From Chitinophagaceae bacterium (GTDB taxonomy: Bacteria; Bacteroidota; Bacteroidia; Chitinophagales; Chitinophagaceae), in the NCBI GenBank assembly GCA_020403425.1, contig JADBXR010000002.1:806001-870000 (forward strand): a stretch of 64,000 nt of DNA. Direction: 5' to 3'. Under the pieces are notes generated by a model. The model was not told the origin of the DNA and ran no database searches. It saw only the letters and a list, made by a program, of their open reading frames with translations. This document shows, piece by piece, positions 37,301 to 45,969 of the stretch; position 1 is the first letter of the stretch, and each line of letters begins with the position of its first letter. A program made the position numbers and the translations under genes.

Positions 37301-37513
37301 CACCAGTACGGCATTATCAGCGGCGCTGATACGGAAAGAGCCATTGGCATCTCCCACGGTGGCAGTACTGGTACCCTTGATCTTAACGGAAACACTGGGA
37401 ACCGGGGCCCCCTGGTCATCTTTTACGGTACCCGTGATCGGACGTACCTGTGCAGTAACCGCTATTGAGAAACATAGCAATGCCACTGCAAGTGTGGATA
37501 CAATTTTCTTCAT
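34328..37513 (-). CDS. SusC/RagA-family TonB-linked outer-membrane transporter
   Basis: The 1061-residue protein begins at the ATG at 37513, which gives a clean signal peptide (cleavage near residue 22, AVTAQ). The longer frame to 37558 adds only charged residues. An N-terminal carboxypeptidase-regulatory-like domain (about 24-105) precedes the TonB box region (VVVTAQGIR), the plug with the SusC signature DIENVSILKGGQAATLYGSAGINGAIVITTK, and a 22-strand barrel ending in an aromatic (NLNLTF). It imports large nutrients with energy from TonB-ExbBD. It heads a two-gene operon with the SusD-like gene. Confidence 0.95.
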   Translation of the reverse strand: MKKIVSTLAVALLCFSIAVTAQVRPITGTVKDDQGAPVPSVSVKIKGTSTATVGDANGSFRISAADNAVLVFSAVGFNEVEQKVGKSSVLNITLSKTVNELENVVVTAQGIRKKSKEIGYSYARVSNEEITVGRSPQLAQALSGKVSGLAVYNVNNSVDPSVKVVLRGYRSLTGNNEALVVIDGMQTTSTTLALINPNDIENVSILKGGQAATLYGSAGINGAIVITTKKGAKGKLKVSYSNTTNLEQISFLPWFQDQYGNGSHYAASFGSASWKPNYLDRMKDNWRPFENQQYGDPYDGKDRITGRVLEDGSKFIIPYAPVANARRKAFDIGLSTNNQVSFQGGDDNGTFYMSVENNKINGIVPLDKSERTGVRLGATREYGKLSVGFNASYVQANYDRTNSDFYFDLINVAAHIPINEMRDWRNNKFANPNGFYDDYYNNPYFNKDNNRQRYNDANIQGNLDLNYRAFSWLTVSNKIGVMNNIRTGKNTVGQFLYTDWAKNSAYVPAPWDYANDYDGIDRASANILGSVNDYSNTENVINNEFQLQFKKDLGQFSNKLILGYSLYQRKTKFVSVGSSSIVVPDVYNVSNRQGELTGGESNTLERKYGYYADLTTGYKDWLILNGTFRYDATSRFFKPNRPTNTWSYPYYGVALSFIATDALPSLKSNTLNYAKVRLNVNRNGNDNLPLYGLDLTYPNGGGFPYGNIVGLTVGNTLPDANLKPEFVTSYEAGAELQLFNNRVNLDVTAYTQTSKGQVITVKVPNTTGFSNLLINVGESKNWGYEADLKIQILRARALKWDFNLRYSYNDNKVIDLYPGVDQFQLADGYSYANTNVIKGSRFPVLKSDGYTYAADGSGRRLVNSASGYPIRNTALVERGGTLPRHIMGLGSRLSYKSFSFAFNFEYRGGNKIFSDLGRQMTFTGSGGWTSNRVPHVFENAAYIDASGKLVDNNLNVREAEYGLWVDNYRLISENFVTPGWFIKLRDVNLAWNVPASLIAKTKVFSGASVSVYGRNLFTIKDKSNYFTDPEFSRTTGNGIGLNSTGQTPPVRQYGINLNLTF

Positions 37514-37906
37514 GTTTTTAGTTTTTGGATAAACTTTTGAGTGGACGAATATAACCAATAGCGATAAAATGTTAAAAAAAAATTAATTAAACAGATTTTA
37601 CAATCAGTTAACACGCCCTGAACCCGAAATAGACCGGATAATGCGCTTTTCTGCTGCGTTAAAATAAAAAAAAATATTAATAGCAAAATAATTTAATGCA
37701 TAAGTAATTAATAAACATTAGCTAAAATAGATTCACTTTCTACAGTATGTATCCCCCTCCCGCTAAGGCCGCTCGTGCATTGCGCAACTAACCCATTAAC
37801 AACCTAAGCTGCATGCAACAAATACCGTTCCTGTACCGGATAGGGTTACAGAACAAGTAAAAAAAATGGGCCCGGCAAGGCCATTTCAGATAATTTTGCG
37901 CCAGAT
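37514..37906. other. A/T-rich 393-bp divergent intergenic region (susC-like / folD)
   Basis: No gene is seen. The part next to susC is rich in A/T runs (37565-37740) and should hold the susC promoter; TATATTCG on the minus strand, about 29 bases before the start, is one substitution away from TAnnTTTG. The folD promoter box lies at 37891-37898. No hairpin stands out. Confidence 0.5.
37891..37898 (+). promoter_or_regulatory. TAnnTTTG promoter box of folD
   Basis: TAATTTTG with the ATG 8 bases downstream, the same spacing as at pth. No clear TTTG lies at the upstream position. Confidence 0.45.
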
Positions 37907-38785
37907 ATGTTATTACTAGATGGAAAAACCGCTTCCGCCGCGGTTAAAAACGAGATCCGGGAAGAGACCCTGCAGTTACTGGCAGCAGGCAAAAGAGCCC
38001 CCCACCTGGCGGCCATACTGGTAGGAACCAATGGCGCCAGCGAAACCTATGTGGCCAGCAAAGTGAAGAACTGTGAGGAAGTAGGGTTCCGCTCCACGCT
38101 GATCCGGATGGATGCCGATGTGGCCGAAGCCGAATTACTCGATGCCATCGCCCGCCTGAACGCAGACCCCGAAGTGGACGGCATCCTGGTACAGTTACCC
38201 CTGCCCAAACAGATCAGTGAACAGAAAGTGATCGAAGCCATCGACCCTGCCAAGGATGTGGACGGTTTTCATCCCAGCAGTGCCGGTAAACTGGTGCAGG
38301 GCCTACCCAGCTTCATCCCCGCCACGCCGTATGGCATCATGCTGATGCTGGAGCAGTTCGATATCACCACCAAAGGCAAACATGCAGTGGTCATCGGCCG
38401 CAGCAATATTGTGGGACGTCCCATGAGCATCCTACTCAGCAGTAACCAGAAAAGGGGTAATTGCACAGTGACCATCTGCCATTCGCATACGCCCAACCTC
38501 AAAGAGATCTGCCTGCAGGCCGATATTATCGTAGCCGCACTGGGCCGCCCCGAATTCGTAAAGGCTGATATGGTGAAGGAAGGTGCCGTGGTGATCGACG
38601 TAGGTATCACCCGCGTTGACGACCCTACCGCTAAAAAAGGATTCCGCATCAAAGGCGATGTGGCTTTTGCAGAAGTGGCCCCCAAAACATCGGCCATCAC
38701 CCCCGTACCCGGTGGCGTTGGACTGATGACCATTGCGGGATTACTCAAGAACACATTACAAGCGTATAAGAATATCGAACATTGA
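37907..38785 (+). CDS. folD: Bifunctional methylenetetrahydrofolate dehydrogenase/cyclohydrolase
   Basis: The enzyme interconverts 5,10-methylene-, methenyl- and 10-formyl-tetrahydrofolate with NADP. The 292 residues show Tyr48-x3-Lys52 (TYVASKVK, catalytic), [12 protein letters not shown], the dinucleotide-binding [12 protein letters not shown] and the C-terminal [15 protein letters not shown]. The last five codons and the stop lie inside the left arm of a 37-bp intergenic hairpin, so the final residues (KNIEH) are encoded by the repeat. Together with glyA near the other end it serves one-carbon metabolism, although the two are not linked here. Confidence 0.96.
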   Translation: MLLLDGKTASAAVKNEIREETLQLLAAGKRAPHLAAILVGTNGASETYVASKVKNCEEVGFRSTLIRMDADVAEAELLDAIARLNADPEVDGILVQLPLPKQISEQKVIEAIDPAKDVDGFHPSSAGKLVQGLPSFIPATPYGIMLMLEQFDITTKGKHAVVIGRSNIVGRPMSILLSSNQKRGNCTVTICHSHTPNLKEICLQADIIVAALGRPEFVKADMVKEGAVVIDVGITRVDDPTAKKGFRIKGDVAFAEVAPKTSAITPVPGGVGLMTIAGLLKNTLQAYKNIEH

Positions 38786-38856
38786 ACAAGGAATATTGAA
38801 TGATGATCGGAGCAATACTTCATCATTCAATATTCCTTGTTCAATGTTCAATATTC
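38770..38856. repeat. Hairpin element with 37-bp arms overlapping the folD stop
   Basis: The arms at 38770-38806 and 38820-38856 are complementary at 36 of 37 positions around a 13-base loop. They consist of GAATATTGAA, CATTGAACAAGG and TGATGA words. The left arm begins 16 bases before the end of folD. Related words recur at 50828-50940, 53717-53960 and 63687-63758. Confidence 0.9.
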
Positions 38857-38882
38857 CCCTTGGAACCTGATTTTTTGCTTAC

Positions 38883-39497
38883 ATGAGTACTGTTACTACA
38901 CATATGCTGCCTGTTATGGAGGCTTTCTACACCATCCAGGGGGAAGGTTTCCACCAGGGACGTGCGGCCTATTTCATCCGGCTGGGAGGCTGTGATGTGG
39001 GTTGCGTGTGGTGCGATGTGAAGGAAAGCTGGGATGCTTCCCAACACCCGCAGTTATCCATTGAACAGATCGTGACAGATGCCCAACTGCACCCCGGCAG
39101 GCTGGCTGTGATCACCGGTGGTGAGCCACTGCTGCACAACCTGGATGAACTGACACGCCAACTGCACAATGCGGGTTTTGAAACCAATATCGAGACCTCA
39201 GGTTCCTCACCGTTGAGCGGGGAGTGGGACTGGATCTGTCTGTCACCCAAAAAATTCAAAGCGCCCCTGCCCGCCATCCTGCCCCAGGCCAGCGAACTGA
39301 AAGTGGTGATCTTTCACAAACACGATTTTGAATGGGCCGAGACCTATGCTGCCCAGGTGGATCCCGGTTGCAAACTGTATCTCCAACCTGAATGGAACAA
39401 AGCCGCTGAAATGACCCCATTGATCATCGACTACATCAAAGCCCATCCCCAATGGGAGCTGAGTCTGCAGGTTCACAAATACATCAACGTACCTTAA
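38883..39497 (+). CDS. queE: 7-carboxy-7-deazaguanine synthase
   Basis: This radical-SAM enzyme contracts the ring of carboxytetrahydropterin in queuosine synthesis. The 204-residue length is typical. The variant cluster-binding motif is Cys37-x3-Cys41-x2-Cys44 (GGCDVGCVWCD), preceded by the family's FYTIQGEGFHQGR start. SAM-binding VITGGEPLLH and ETSGS are present. No other queuosine gene is beside it. An in-frame ATG at residue 8 is an alternative start. The 97-base gap after folD is mostly the hairpin element. Confidence 0.93.
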   Translation: MSTVTTHMLPVMEAFYTIQGEGFHQGRAAYFIRLGGCDVGCVWCDVKESWDASQHPQLSIEQIVTDAQLHPGRLAVITGGEPLLHNLDELTRQLHNAGFETNIETSGSSPLSGEWDWICLSPKKFKAPLPAILPQASELKVVIFHKHDFEWAETYAAQVDPGCKLYLQPEWNKAAEMTPLIIDYIKAHPQWELSLQVHKYINVP

Positions 39498-39568
39498 TGC
39501 GGCACAGCATCCGCGCTGTTGAAATTTAACAAACCGCTGTTTCGCTTTTTTACGATCTTGTTCGGGCT

Positions 39569-41476
39569 ATGAAAACAATCTTGTTGTGTTTGGTGGTACT
39601 GTTGTCGGTAACCGGTTCTTCGCAGGTTTATAACCCGGAAAAAGTACAGGCGAGGGCCGTAAGATCATACGAGAAAGCATTGGAACTGCTACAGGACGGA
39701 CAAATTCGCGAAGCCGTTCCCGTACTCATGCAATCCATCAAAGAAGACAGCAATTTTGTGGATGCCTACCTTTCACTGGCCGGTGCATTGGGACAGCTGA
39801 AAAGATACGACCAGTCGGTAAAGCTGTACGAGAAAGCAAGGGCCAAAGACACGGCCTATTTTCTTTTGTACCACCTGCCCTACTCCATCAACCTTGCTGG
39901 ACAAGGCAGATTTGAAGAGGCCCTGCAAGCGGTGAACCAATTTCCGCGATATCCCAAACTGAACGAACGCAGCATCAAAAGCGCGCAATACCGGATCCGC
40001 TGTTATGAATTCGCCATCCGGTATGCAAAGGAACACCCGTCCTCCTACCAGTTTAACCCGGTGAACCTGGGCGACAGTGTCAACACCCCGGCCCCTGAAT
40101 ATTATCCCTCGGTAACGGTCACTGACAGCCTGCTGGTATTTACCCGCCTGCAGCAACGTGGCCGCGAAGACTTTGTAGAAAGCCGCATCAGCAAACAGGG
40201 ATTCGGAAAATGGAAACTGATCGATGGCGACATCAACCTCGAGACCAACAAGGGCGCGCTCTCCGTATCGCAGGATGGGGAATGGATGATCTTTGCCGGT
40301 GACCTTTCTACCCAGGGCCACCGGAGTTTTGATATCTATATTTCCTATTATACGCCACAGGGCTGGAGCGAACCGCAAAACGCGGGACCCAATATCAATA
40401 CAGACTTTTATGAGAGCGGCCCTACGCTGAGTCCCGACAAACGGGCACTGTATTTTATCAGTAACCGCCCCGGGGGGTATGGTGGAAGCGATCTCTATGT
40501 CAGCTACCGCCAACCCAATGGAAAATGGGGACCCGCTGTGAACATGGGGCCGGACATCAACACAGCCGGTGACGAACAGGCACCCTTTATCCACGCAGAT
40601 AATCAGACCCTGTATTATACTTCGGATGGTCTGCCCGGTTATGGTGGCACCGATCTTTTTGTGATCCGTAAGAACCTGGATGGCGAATGGGGCAAACCGG
40701 AGAACCTGGGTTATCCCATCAACACCATCGAGAACGAAGGCAGCCTTGCGGTTTCTGCTAACGGGCTCACCGCTTATTATGCCAGTGACAGAAGCGACAG
40801 TCGCGGCGGTCTCGACATTTACCAATTCGATCTGCGCCCCGATATCAGGCCCTACAGGACCCTGTACGTGAAAGGCAAAGTGATGGATGCCAAAACGGGT
40901 AAACCCTTACCCTCTTCCGTTGAACTGGTAGACAACAGCAATCGCCACGCGCTGATGCAAGTACAGACTGATGAACTGGGCGAATACTTCATCACGCTGC
41001 CCACCGGAAAAAATTATACGTTCACGGTTAACCGCAAGGGTTATCTTTTTTACAGCGAGTTATACGCTTTGCAGAACAAGGAAGCCGACAGCGTATACCG
41101 GAAGGACATTTACCTCCAACCTGTAGAACTGAATGTGGTCAGCACGTTCCGGAATATCCAGTTCGCCACCAATTCGTTCGAGTTACCGCAGGACGCGTTC
41201 ATAGAGCTGGACCGTTTATGGCAGCTCCTGACAGAGAACCCCGGCCTGAAAATAGAGATCAGCGGTCACACAGATAATATAGGCAAGGCAGAAGATAACC
41301 AGGTGCTGGCCAACAACCGCGCCAAGGCCATTGCCGATTACCTGGTGAACAAGGGCATACCACAGAGCAGGATCAGCTACAAAGGGTATGGCGCCACACA
41401 ACCCATTGCCGATAACCAGACCGAAGCCGGCAGGGCGCAGAACCGGAGGACCACGTTTACCATCACAGGATTATAG
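39569..41476 (+). CDS. Outer-membrane OmpA-family protein with TPR, PD40 propeller and carboxypeptidase-regulatory-like domain
   Basis: The 635-residue protein has a signal peptide (cleavage near residue 19, GSSQ), TPR repeats over about 25-140, WD40-like PD40 repeats over about 165-420 (SPDKRALYFISNRPGGYGGSDLY, QTLYYTSDGLPGYGGTDLF), a carboxypeptidase-regulatory-like beta domain (about 430-510) and a C-terminal OmpA domain (about 520-635) with the peptidoglycan-binding ISGHTDNIG...NNRAKAIADYL and NRRT motifs. This architecture is common in Bacteroidota envelope proteins, including PorE of type IX secretion. Whether it belongs to that apparatus is not decided by sequence alone. It is monocistronic. 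Confidence 0.92.
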   Translation: MKTILLCLVVLLSVTGSSQVYNPEKVQARAVRSYEKALELLQDGQIREAVPVLMQSIKEDSNFVDAYLSLAGALGQLKRYDQSVKLYEKARAKDTAYFLLYHLPYSINLAGQGRFEEALQAVNQFPRYPKLNERSIKSAQYRIRCYEFAIRYAKEHPSSYQFNPVNLGDSVNTPAPEYYPSVTVTDSLLVFTRLQQRGREDFVESRISKQGFGKWKLIDGDINLETNKGALSVSQDGEWMIFAGDLSTQGHRSFDIYISYYTPQGWSEPQNAGPNINTDFYESGPTLSPDKRALYFISNRPGGYGGSDLYVSYRQPNGKWGPAVNMGPDINTAGDEQAPFIHADNQTLYYTSDGLPGYGGTDLFVIRKNLDGEWGKPENLGYPINTIENEGSLAVSANGLTAYYASDRSDSRGGLDIYQFDLRPDIRPYRTLYVKGKVMDAKTGKPLPSSVELVDNSNRHALMQVQTDELGEYFITLPTGKNYTFTVNRKGYLFYSELYALQNKEADSVYRKDIYLQPVELNVVSTFRNIQFATNSFELPQDAFIELDRLWQLLTENPGLKIEISGHTDNIGKAEDNQVLANNRAKAIADYLVNKGIPQSRISYKGYGATQPIADNQTEAGRAQNRRTTFTITGL

Positions 41477-41572
41477 CATATAATATGTTGTGCAATTCAG
41501 TAATTCAGAGTTTCTGATGTTGTACATCTAAGAAATAACAATTCGGGGCGATCGATGAAAATTTTCTAATCA

Positions 41573-41694
41573 GTTCCTGTGGACGGGCCTCTTTTTGTTC
41601 GGTGCCGAGCGTAAGCGATGGCAGACAAAATGATGCACAGCACATTTTGTCAGAAGAAAAAGCAGCCCGGGAACAGGAACGGGGCCTAGCGGCC
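41573..41694 (+). ncRNA. Candidate structured RNA (strand uncertain)
   Basis: Nested complementary segments suggest a folded RNA. The outer helix is 41573-41580 with 41673-41680 (GTTCCTGT/ACAGGAAC), continued by GGGC/GCCC and CTTTTT/AAAAAG. Inside are a perfect 9-bp hairpin (41624-41632 with 41643-41651, GACAAAATG/CATTTTGTC) and a small GCC...GGC hairpin with a GTAA loop; a GGCC-TAGC-GGCC hairpin follows. The rest of the 338-base gap between the OmpA-family gene and dprA has no gene. One frame is open for about 62 codons here but has no start codon, so a decayed coding repeat is the alternative. No promoter was identified. Confidence 0.4.
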
Positions 41695-41814
41695 TTGAGC
41701 GATATAAAACCCCAACTATTCGGCTGACTGTTTAATAGTACAATACCTTAGCGTATAAATACCTAACGGAGATCCTGATCTTTTTGCAGAGCTTGGAAAC
41801 CAAAAGCTTTGCCC

Positions 41815-42915
41815 ATGCAGGAAGAAACCCTGTACCAGGTGGCCCTGACCCTGGTACCCGATCTCGGCGTTGTGAGAGCCCGCCAGTTGGTAGCACATCT
41901 GGGATCTGCTTCTGCCATTTTCAAAGCGAAGAAAAAGGAGATCGCCGCAGTGGATGGTATTGGCGAAACCTGCGCCCATTCTGTAAAAGCATGGAAAGCC
42001 TTTGCAGAGGCCGAAAGGGAACTGATCTTCGCAGAAAAGAATGGCATACAGGTATTGTTCCTCACAGATCCTGCCTATCCGCAACGTCTGCTGCATTGCT
42101 ACGATCCGCCTACGCTGTTGTATCACAAAGGCAATGCCGATCTGAACCGATCCCGCATCATCAGCATCATCGGAACACGTAACCACACGGAGTATGGCCG
42201 TCAGGTGACCGAACAGCTGGTAAAGGGCTTACAAACACAACAGGTAACCGTCGTCAGCGGTCTTGCATTCGGGATCGATGCCATCGCCCATCGTGCCGCA
42301 TTACAGAACCAGTTGCCTACCATCGGTGTGCTGGCCCACGGACTGGATACCCTGTATCCCACACAACACAGAACACTGGCGAAAGAGATGCTGGTGAATG
42401 GGGCTTTGCTCACCGAATTCAGAAGCGGCACGGAGCCCGACAAACACAATTTCCCCAAACGGAACCGTATTGCCGCCGGACTGGCCGATGTTACGGTAGT
42501 GATAGAAACCCCTGTGAAAGGCGGCAGTATGATCACCGCCGAACTGGCCTGTAATTACCACCGCGACCTGTTTGCCGTTCCGGGAAGGATCGGCGACCCC
42601 AAAAGCAGCGGCTGCCTGCAACTCATCAGACAGAACAAGGCCATGATCTATACCGGTCCGGAGGAATTACTGGATACCATGGGCTGGATGGAAAAGAAAA
42701 AGCCCGCCATAAAAAAACAGCGGGAACTGTTCCTGGAATTCAGCAGCGAAGAAAAAAAGATCGTCGACCTTCTGCTGGATCATGAGTCGGTGCATCTGGA
42801 CCTGCTTTACCTGCAAAGCGGTTTAAGCAGCAGTACGGTGGCAGCAGTATTATTGAAACTGGAGCTGCAGAATGTGGTGATATCACTGCCGGGAAAAAGG
42901 TATCGGCTTACCTGA
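41815..42915 (+). CDS. dprA: DNA-processing protein DprA
   Basis: DprA loads RecA on incoming single-stranded DNA during natural transformation. The 366-residue protein has an N-terminal helix-hairpin-helix/SAM-like region (about 1-75), the Rossmann-like DprA core (about 100-300; SIIGTRNHTEYG, VSGLAFGIDAIAHRAAL, FPKRNRIAAGLAD, ETPVKGGSMITAELA) and a C-terminal winged helix (about 305-366). The ATG at 41815 is used; a TTG 6 bases earlier is unlikely. It is convergent with an MFS gene 29 bases away. No competence pilus gene is near. Confidence 0.95.
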   Translation: MQEETLYQVALTLVPDLGVVRARQLVAHLGSASAIFKAKKKEIAAVDGIGETCAHSVKAWKAFAEAERELIFAEKNGIQVLFLTDPAYPQRLLHCYDPPTLLYHKGNADLNRSRIISIIGTRNHTEYGRQVTEQLVKGLQTQQVTVVSGLAFGIDAIAHRAALQNQLPTIGVLAHGLDTLYPTQHRTLAKEMLVNGALLTEFRSGTEPDKHNFPKRNRIAAGLADVTVVIETPVKGGSMITAELACNYHRDLFAVPGRIGDPKSSGCLQLIRQNKAMIYTGPEELLDTMGWMEKKKPAIKKQRELFLEFSSEEKKIVDLLLDHESVHLDLLYLQSGLSSSTVAAVLLKLELQNVVISLPGKRYRLT

Positions 42916-42944
42916 TGCTTTTCACAACAGGAATGCTGCATACG

Positions 42945-44165
42945 CTATTCGGGAAGATCATATACGGTCTTGTGGTGTTCCCGGACCTCATTTTCTTTTT
43001 TCCGCCAGGTAAGTAAAAGCATCATGGCAACAAGTGCCAGAATGCCTGGCAACAGGAACGCGTATACAAGACGATCCAGCCGGTTCTGGTAGATCCATCC
43101 CGAAATGATGGCTCCGCTGCCGATACCCAGCTCCAGCGCAATGTACACCGATGCAACGGCCCTGCCCCGGTTCTCCGGCCTGCAGAGATCGACCGTCCAG
43201 GCCATGATGGTAGGCCCGTTCATGCCAACGCTCAGTCCGAGTATGCCGGCGCTGATGATCACCATGGTCACCGTATGCGCAAACGAGAGCACCACCATGC
43301 CTATCACCATGGTAAATGAGGACCAGATCAGTACAATGATACGCCCGTGTTTGTCGGAAGCCTTGCCCAACACAAAACGGATCAGCAAAGAAGCGATGGT
43401 ATAACAGGCATAAAAGAAACCCTTGTTCTTCATCCCTACCGATTCGCTCAGGTCTGGCGAGAGCGTTAACACCACCCCGATGGAGAAGGTAAGTAACAAC
43501 ATGGTGATGGCCGGACGTACAGAAGTATTGTCGAAGATCTCATCCTTTTTAATGTGCAGGATATTCACTGAGAACTTCTGCGGATTGGGCAGGGTCTCCC
43601 TGATATTGTACAGGATCGTAACGGAGCCCAGCGCAAACAGGGCCGATACAATGAACATGGTATTGTAGGAATACCCCATTACCAGGTAACTGCCCGCCAG
43701 CGGCCCGATGGAAGAACCCAGGCTGTAGCCGATGGCCAGTGCACCCAGCGCTTCCCCCCTTCTGGATTCATGCACCACATCGGCCCCATACGCAGAGGTA
43801 GCTGTGGGCTTGAAGCCGGTAGAGAAGCCATGAAAGAAACGAAGCAGCAAAAAGCCACTCACGCTAGTAAGCACCGGATACAGCAGACTGCAGATCACGC
43901 AGACCAGTGAACCGAAGATCATGACCGGCACACGGCCGACCGTATCGGTCAGCTTGCCGCTAAAGGGGCGTGATATGCCTGCCATCAGCGTAAACAGGGA
44001 AATGATCAGTCCTTTGTATTCAGCCCCGCCCAGACTGGTCAGGTAACCCGGCAGCTCAGGTATCATCATACTGAAACTGGCGCTGAACAGGAAATTACTG
44101 AAGATGAGCAGCCCGAACTGGAAATTCAAATACGGGGCATCAGCAGCAGGAGCGGTACTTGTCAT
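42945..44165 (-). CDS. MFS transporter
   Basis: The 406-residue protein has twelve predicted helices and the MFS loop motif between helices 2 and 3 (SGKLTDTVGRVPV), repeated in weaker form in the second half (LGKASDKHGRIIV). The pattern resembles drug/metabolite antiporters. The substrate cannot be read. The ATG at 44165 is preferred over one at 44198 because a TACTTTTG promoter box ends just 4 bases before it, which would make the longer form untranslatable from that transcript. It is divergent from guaB. Confidence 0.87.
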   Translation of the reverse strand: MTSTAPAADAPYLNFQFGLLIFSNFLFSASFSMMIPELPGYLTSLGGAEYKGLIISLFTLMAGISRPFSGKLTDTVGRVPVMIFGSLVCVICSLLYPVLTSVSGFLLLRFFHGFSTGFKPTATSAYGADVVHESRRGEALGALAIGYSLGSSIGPLAGSYLVMGYSYNTMFIVSALFALGSVTILYNIRETLPNPQKFSVNILHIKKDEIFDNTSVRPAITMLLLTFSIGVVLTLSPDLSESVGMKNKGFFYACYTIASLLIRFVLGKASDKHGRIIVLIWSSFTMVIGMVVLSFAHTVTMVIISAGILGLSVGMNGPTIMAWTVDLCRPENRGRAVASVYIALELGIGSGAIISGWIYQNRLDRLVYAFLLPGILALVAMMLLLTWRKKENEVREHHKTVYDLPE

Positions 44166-44169
44166 TGCC

Positions 44170-44177
44170 CAAAAGTA
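44170..44177 (-). promoter_or_regulatory. TAnnTTTG promoter box of the MFS gene
   Basis: TACTTTTG on the minus strand ends 4 bases before the ATG at 44165. As this element is centred near -7, transcription would begin at or inside the start codon (leaderless). No upstream TTTG is evident. Confidence 0.45.
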
Positions 44178-44285
44178 AATACAATTCATTTCCGTCACCC
44201 GCAGAATATATACTGCAAACCCTTACAGTTACAGACGGTTATATGGCTGTATGAAAAAGTTTTGGAGCGAATTTGCCTGCTGCGC

Positions 44286-44293
44286 TATCTTTG
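44286..44293 (+). promoter_or_regulatory. TAnnTTTG promoter box of guaB
   Basis: TATCTTTG ends 3 bases before the guaB ATG. TTTTG at 44260-44264 lies 21 bases upstream of the box, an acceptable position for the -33 element. A leaderless or nearly leaderless message is predicted. Confidence 0.55.
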
Positions 44294-44296
44294 CAC

Positions 44297-45796
44297 ATGG
44301 CAATAAGAAATACTCCTACCCGCAACAAGTCAGCACAATCAAGGTTATTCGGCGAAGGCCTTACATTCGATGATGTATTGTTAATGCCCGCCTTCAGCGA
44401 GATCTTACCGCGTGAAGTTGACATCCGTTCCCATCTCACCAAGAGCATCGTACTCAACGTTCCCATGCTGTCCGCAGCCATGGACACCGTTACAGAAGCC
44501 AACCTGGCCATTGCCCTGGCACGTGAGGGTGGTTTGGGTATCCTGCACAAGAACATGAGCATTGAACGCCAGGCCGAGCAGGTACGTAAGGTGAAACGAA
44601 GCGAGAGCGGTATGATCGTTGACCCCATTACCCTGCTGGTAGATGCCACCATCGGTGACGCACTGAAACTGATGAAGGATAACAAGATCGGCGGTATCCC
44701 CATTGTGGATGCCGGGCAGAAACTGGTAGGTATCCTCACCAACCGCGACCTCCGTTTTGAAACCGACAAGAAACGGAAAGTGAAGGAAGTGATGACCAAA
44801 GACAACCTCATCACCGCACCAGAAGGGACCGACCTGAAGAAAGCGGAAAAAATATTACGTCAATACAAGATCGAGAAATTACCCGTGGTGAACCGCCAGG
44901 GAAAACTGATCGGTCTCATCACCTACCGCGATATCCTGCAACTGCGCAATTATCCCAACGCAGTGAAAGACGGTATCGGAAGATTATTGGTAGGCGCGGC
45001 ACTCGGTATTACACAGGACCTGATGGACCGTGCTTCTGCCCTGCAGTTCGTAGGGGTGGATGTGGTTACCCTGGACAGCGCGCATGGCCATAGCAAAGGT
45101 GTGATACAGGCATTGAAGGCCTTACGCAAGAACTTCAAGAACCTGCAGATCATTGCCGGTAACGTGGGTACGGCAGCGGGTGCCAAAGCACTGGCCGATG
45201 CCGGTGCCGATTGCGTGAAAGTGGGTATCGGTCCGGGCTCCATCTGTACCACCCGCATCGTTGCCGGTGCCGGTGTACCGCAGCTCACGGCCATCATGGA
45301 AGCCAGCAATGCCCTGAAGGGAAAGAACATACCGGTGATCGCCGATGGCGGTATCCGTTATACCGGCGATATGGTAAAAGCACTGGCCGCCGGCGCCAAT
45401 GTGGTGATGATGGGAAGTGTGTTTGCAGGTGTGGAAGAAAGTCCGGGCGACACCATCATCTACGAAGGCCGTAAATTCAAGGAATACCGCGGTATGGGCA
45501 GCCTGGGCGCCATGAGCCAGGGCAGTGGCGACCGCTATTTCCAGGACGTGGAAGCCGATATCAAAAAATATGTTCCCGAAGGTATCGAAGGACGTGTGGC
45601 ATATAAAGGATTCCTGCATGAGATCGTGTACCAGTATGTAGGAGGTTTACGTTCCGGTATGGGTTACTGCGGTGCCAAAGACATCAAAGCCCTGCAGCAG
45701 GCCACATTTGTCAAGATCACCAACGCTGGTATGAAAGAAAGTCATGCACATGATATTGATATTACGAAGGAAGCACCGAACTATAGCAGAAAGTAA
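44297..45796 (+). CDS. guaB: IMP dehydrogenase
   Basis: This enzyme oxidises IMP to XMP, the committed step to GMP. The 499-residue length is normal. Two CBS domains are inserted (about 90-215) in the TIM barrel; catalytic Cys317 lies in GPGSICTTR, with the IMP-binding [11 protein letters not shown] and the flap [17 protein letters not shown] nearby. The ATG at 44297 is used; a TTG-initiated extension to 44273 would run through the promoter box. A terminator hairpin follows the gene. It is divergent from the MFS transporter. Confidence 0.97.
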   Translation: MAIRNTPTRNKSAQSRLFGEGLTFDDVLLMPAFSEILPREVDIRSHLTKSIVLNVPMLSAAMDTVTEANLAIALAREGGLGILHKNMSIERQAEQVRKVKRSESGMIVDPITLLVDATIGDALKLMKDNKIGGIPIVDAGQKLVGILTNRDLRFETDKKRKVKEVMTKDNLITAPEGTDLKKAEKILRQYKIEKLPVVNRQGKLIGLITYRDILQLRNYPNAVKDGIGRLLVGAALGITQDLMDRASALQFVGVDVVTLDSAHGHSKGVIQALKALRKNFKNLQIIAGNVGTAAGAKALADAGADCVKVGIGPGSICTTRIVAGAGVPQLTAIMEASNALKGKNIPVIADGGIRYTGDMVKALAAGANVVMMGSVFAGVEESPGDTIIYEGRKFKEYRGMGSLGAMSQGSGDRYFQDVEADIKKYVPEGIEGRVAYKGFLHEIVYQYVGGLRSGMGYCGAKDIKALQQATFVKITNAGMKESHAHDIDITKEAPNYSRK

Positions 45797-45820
45797 GAAG
45801 TGAGTGGGGAGTGGGAAGTG

Positions 45821-45857
45821 ATGGGTGACCTTATATCGGGTCGCCCATTATTTTTTT
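45821..45857 (+). terminator. Rho-independent terminator of guaB
   Basis: ATGGGTGACC (45821-45830) pairs with GGTCGCCCAT (45839-45848, one G-T pair) and is followed by a run of seven Ts. The 24 bases between the stop and the stem carry GTGAGTGGGGAGTGGG words that resemble the array at 59289-59466. Confidence 0.82.
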
Positions 45858-45969
45858 GGGGTCGCTTATGTTGGCTTGTGGGGAAGAGATATGCGGGTGA
45901 ACAGAAATTATGTAACACTGGCATAACCATCATACCCAAAAAGCAATGTACCTTTCGGAAAAATAGCCG

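Noticed and set aside
32778..37513. Polysaccharide utilisation locus
   Set aside because: Only the SusC/SusD pair is present; no glycoside hydrolase, sulfatase or dedicated regulator is adjacent.
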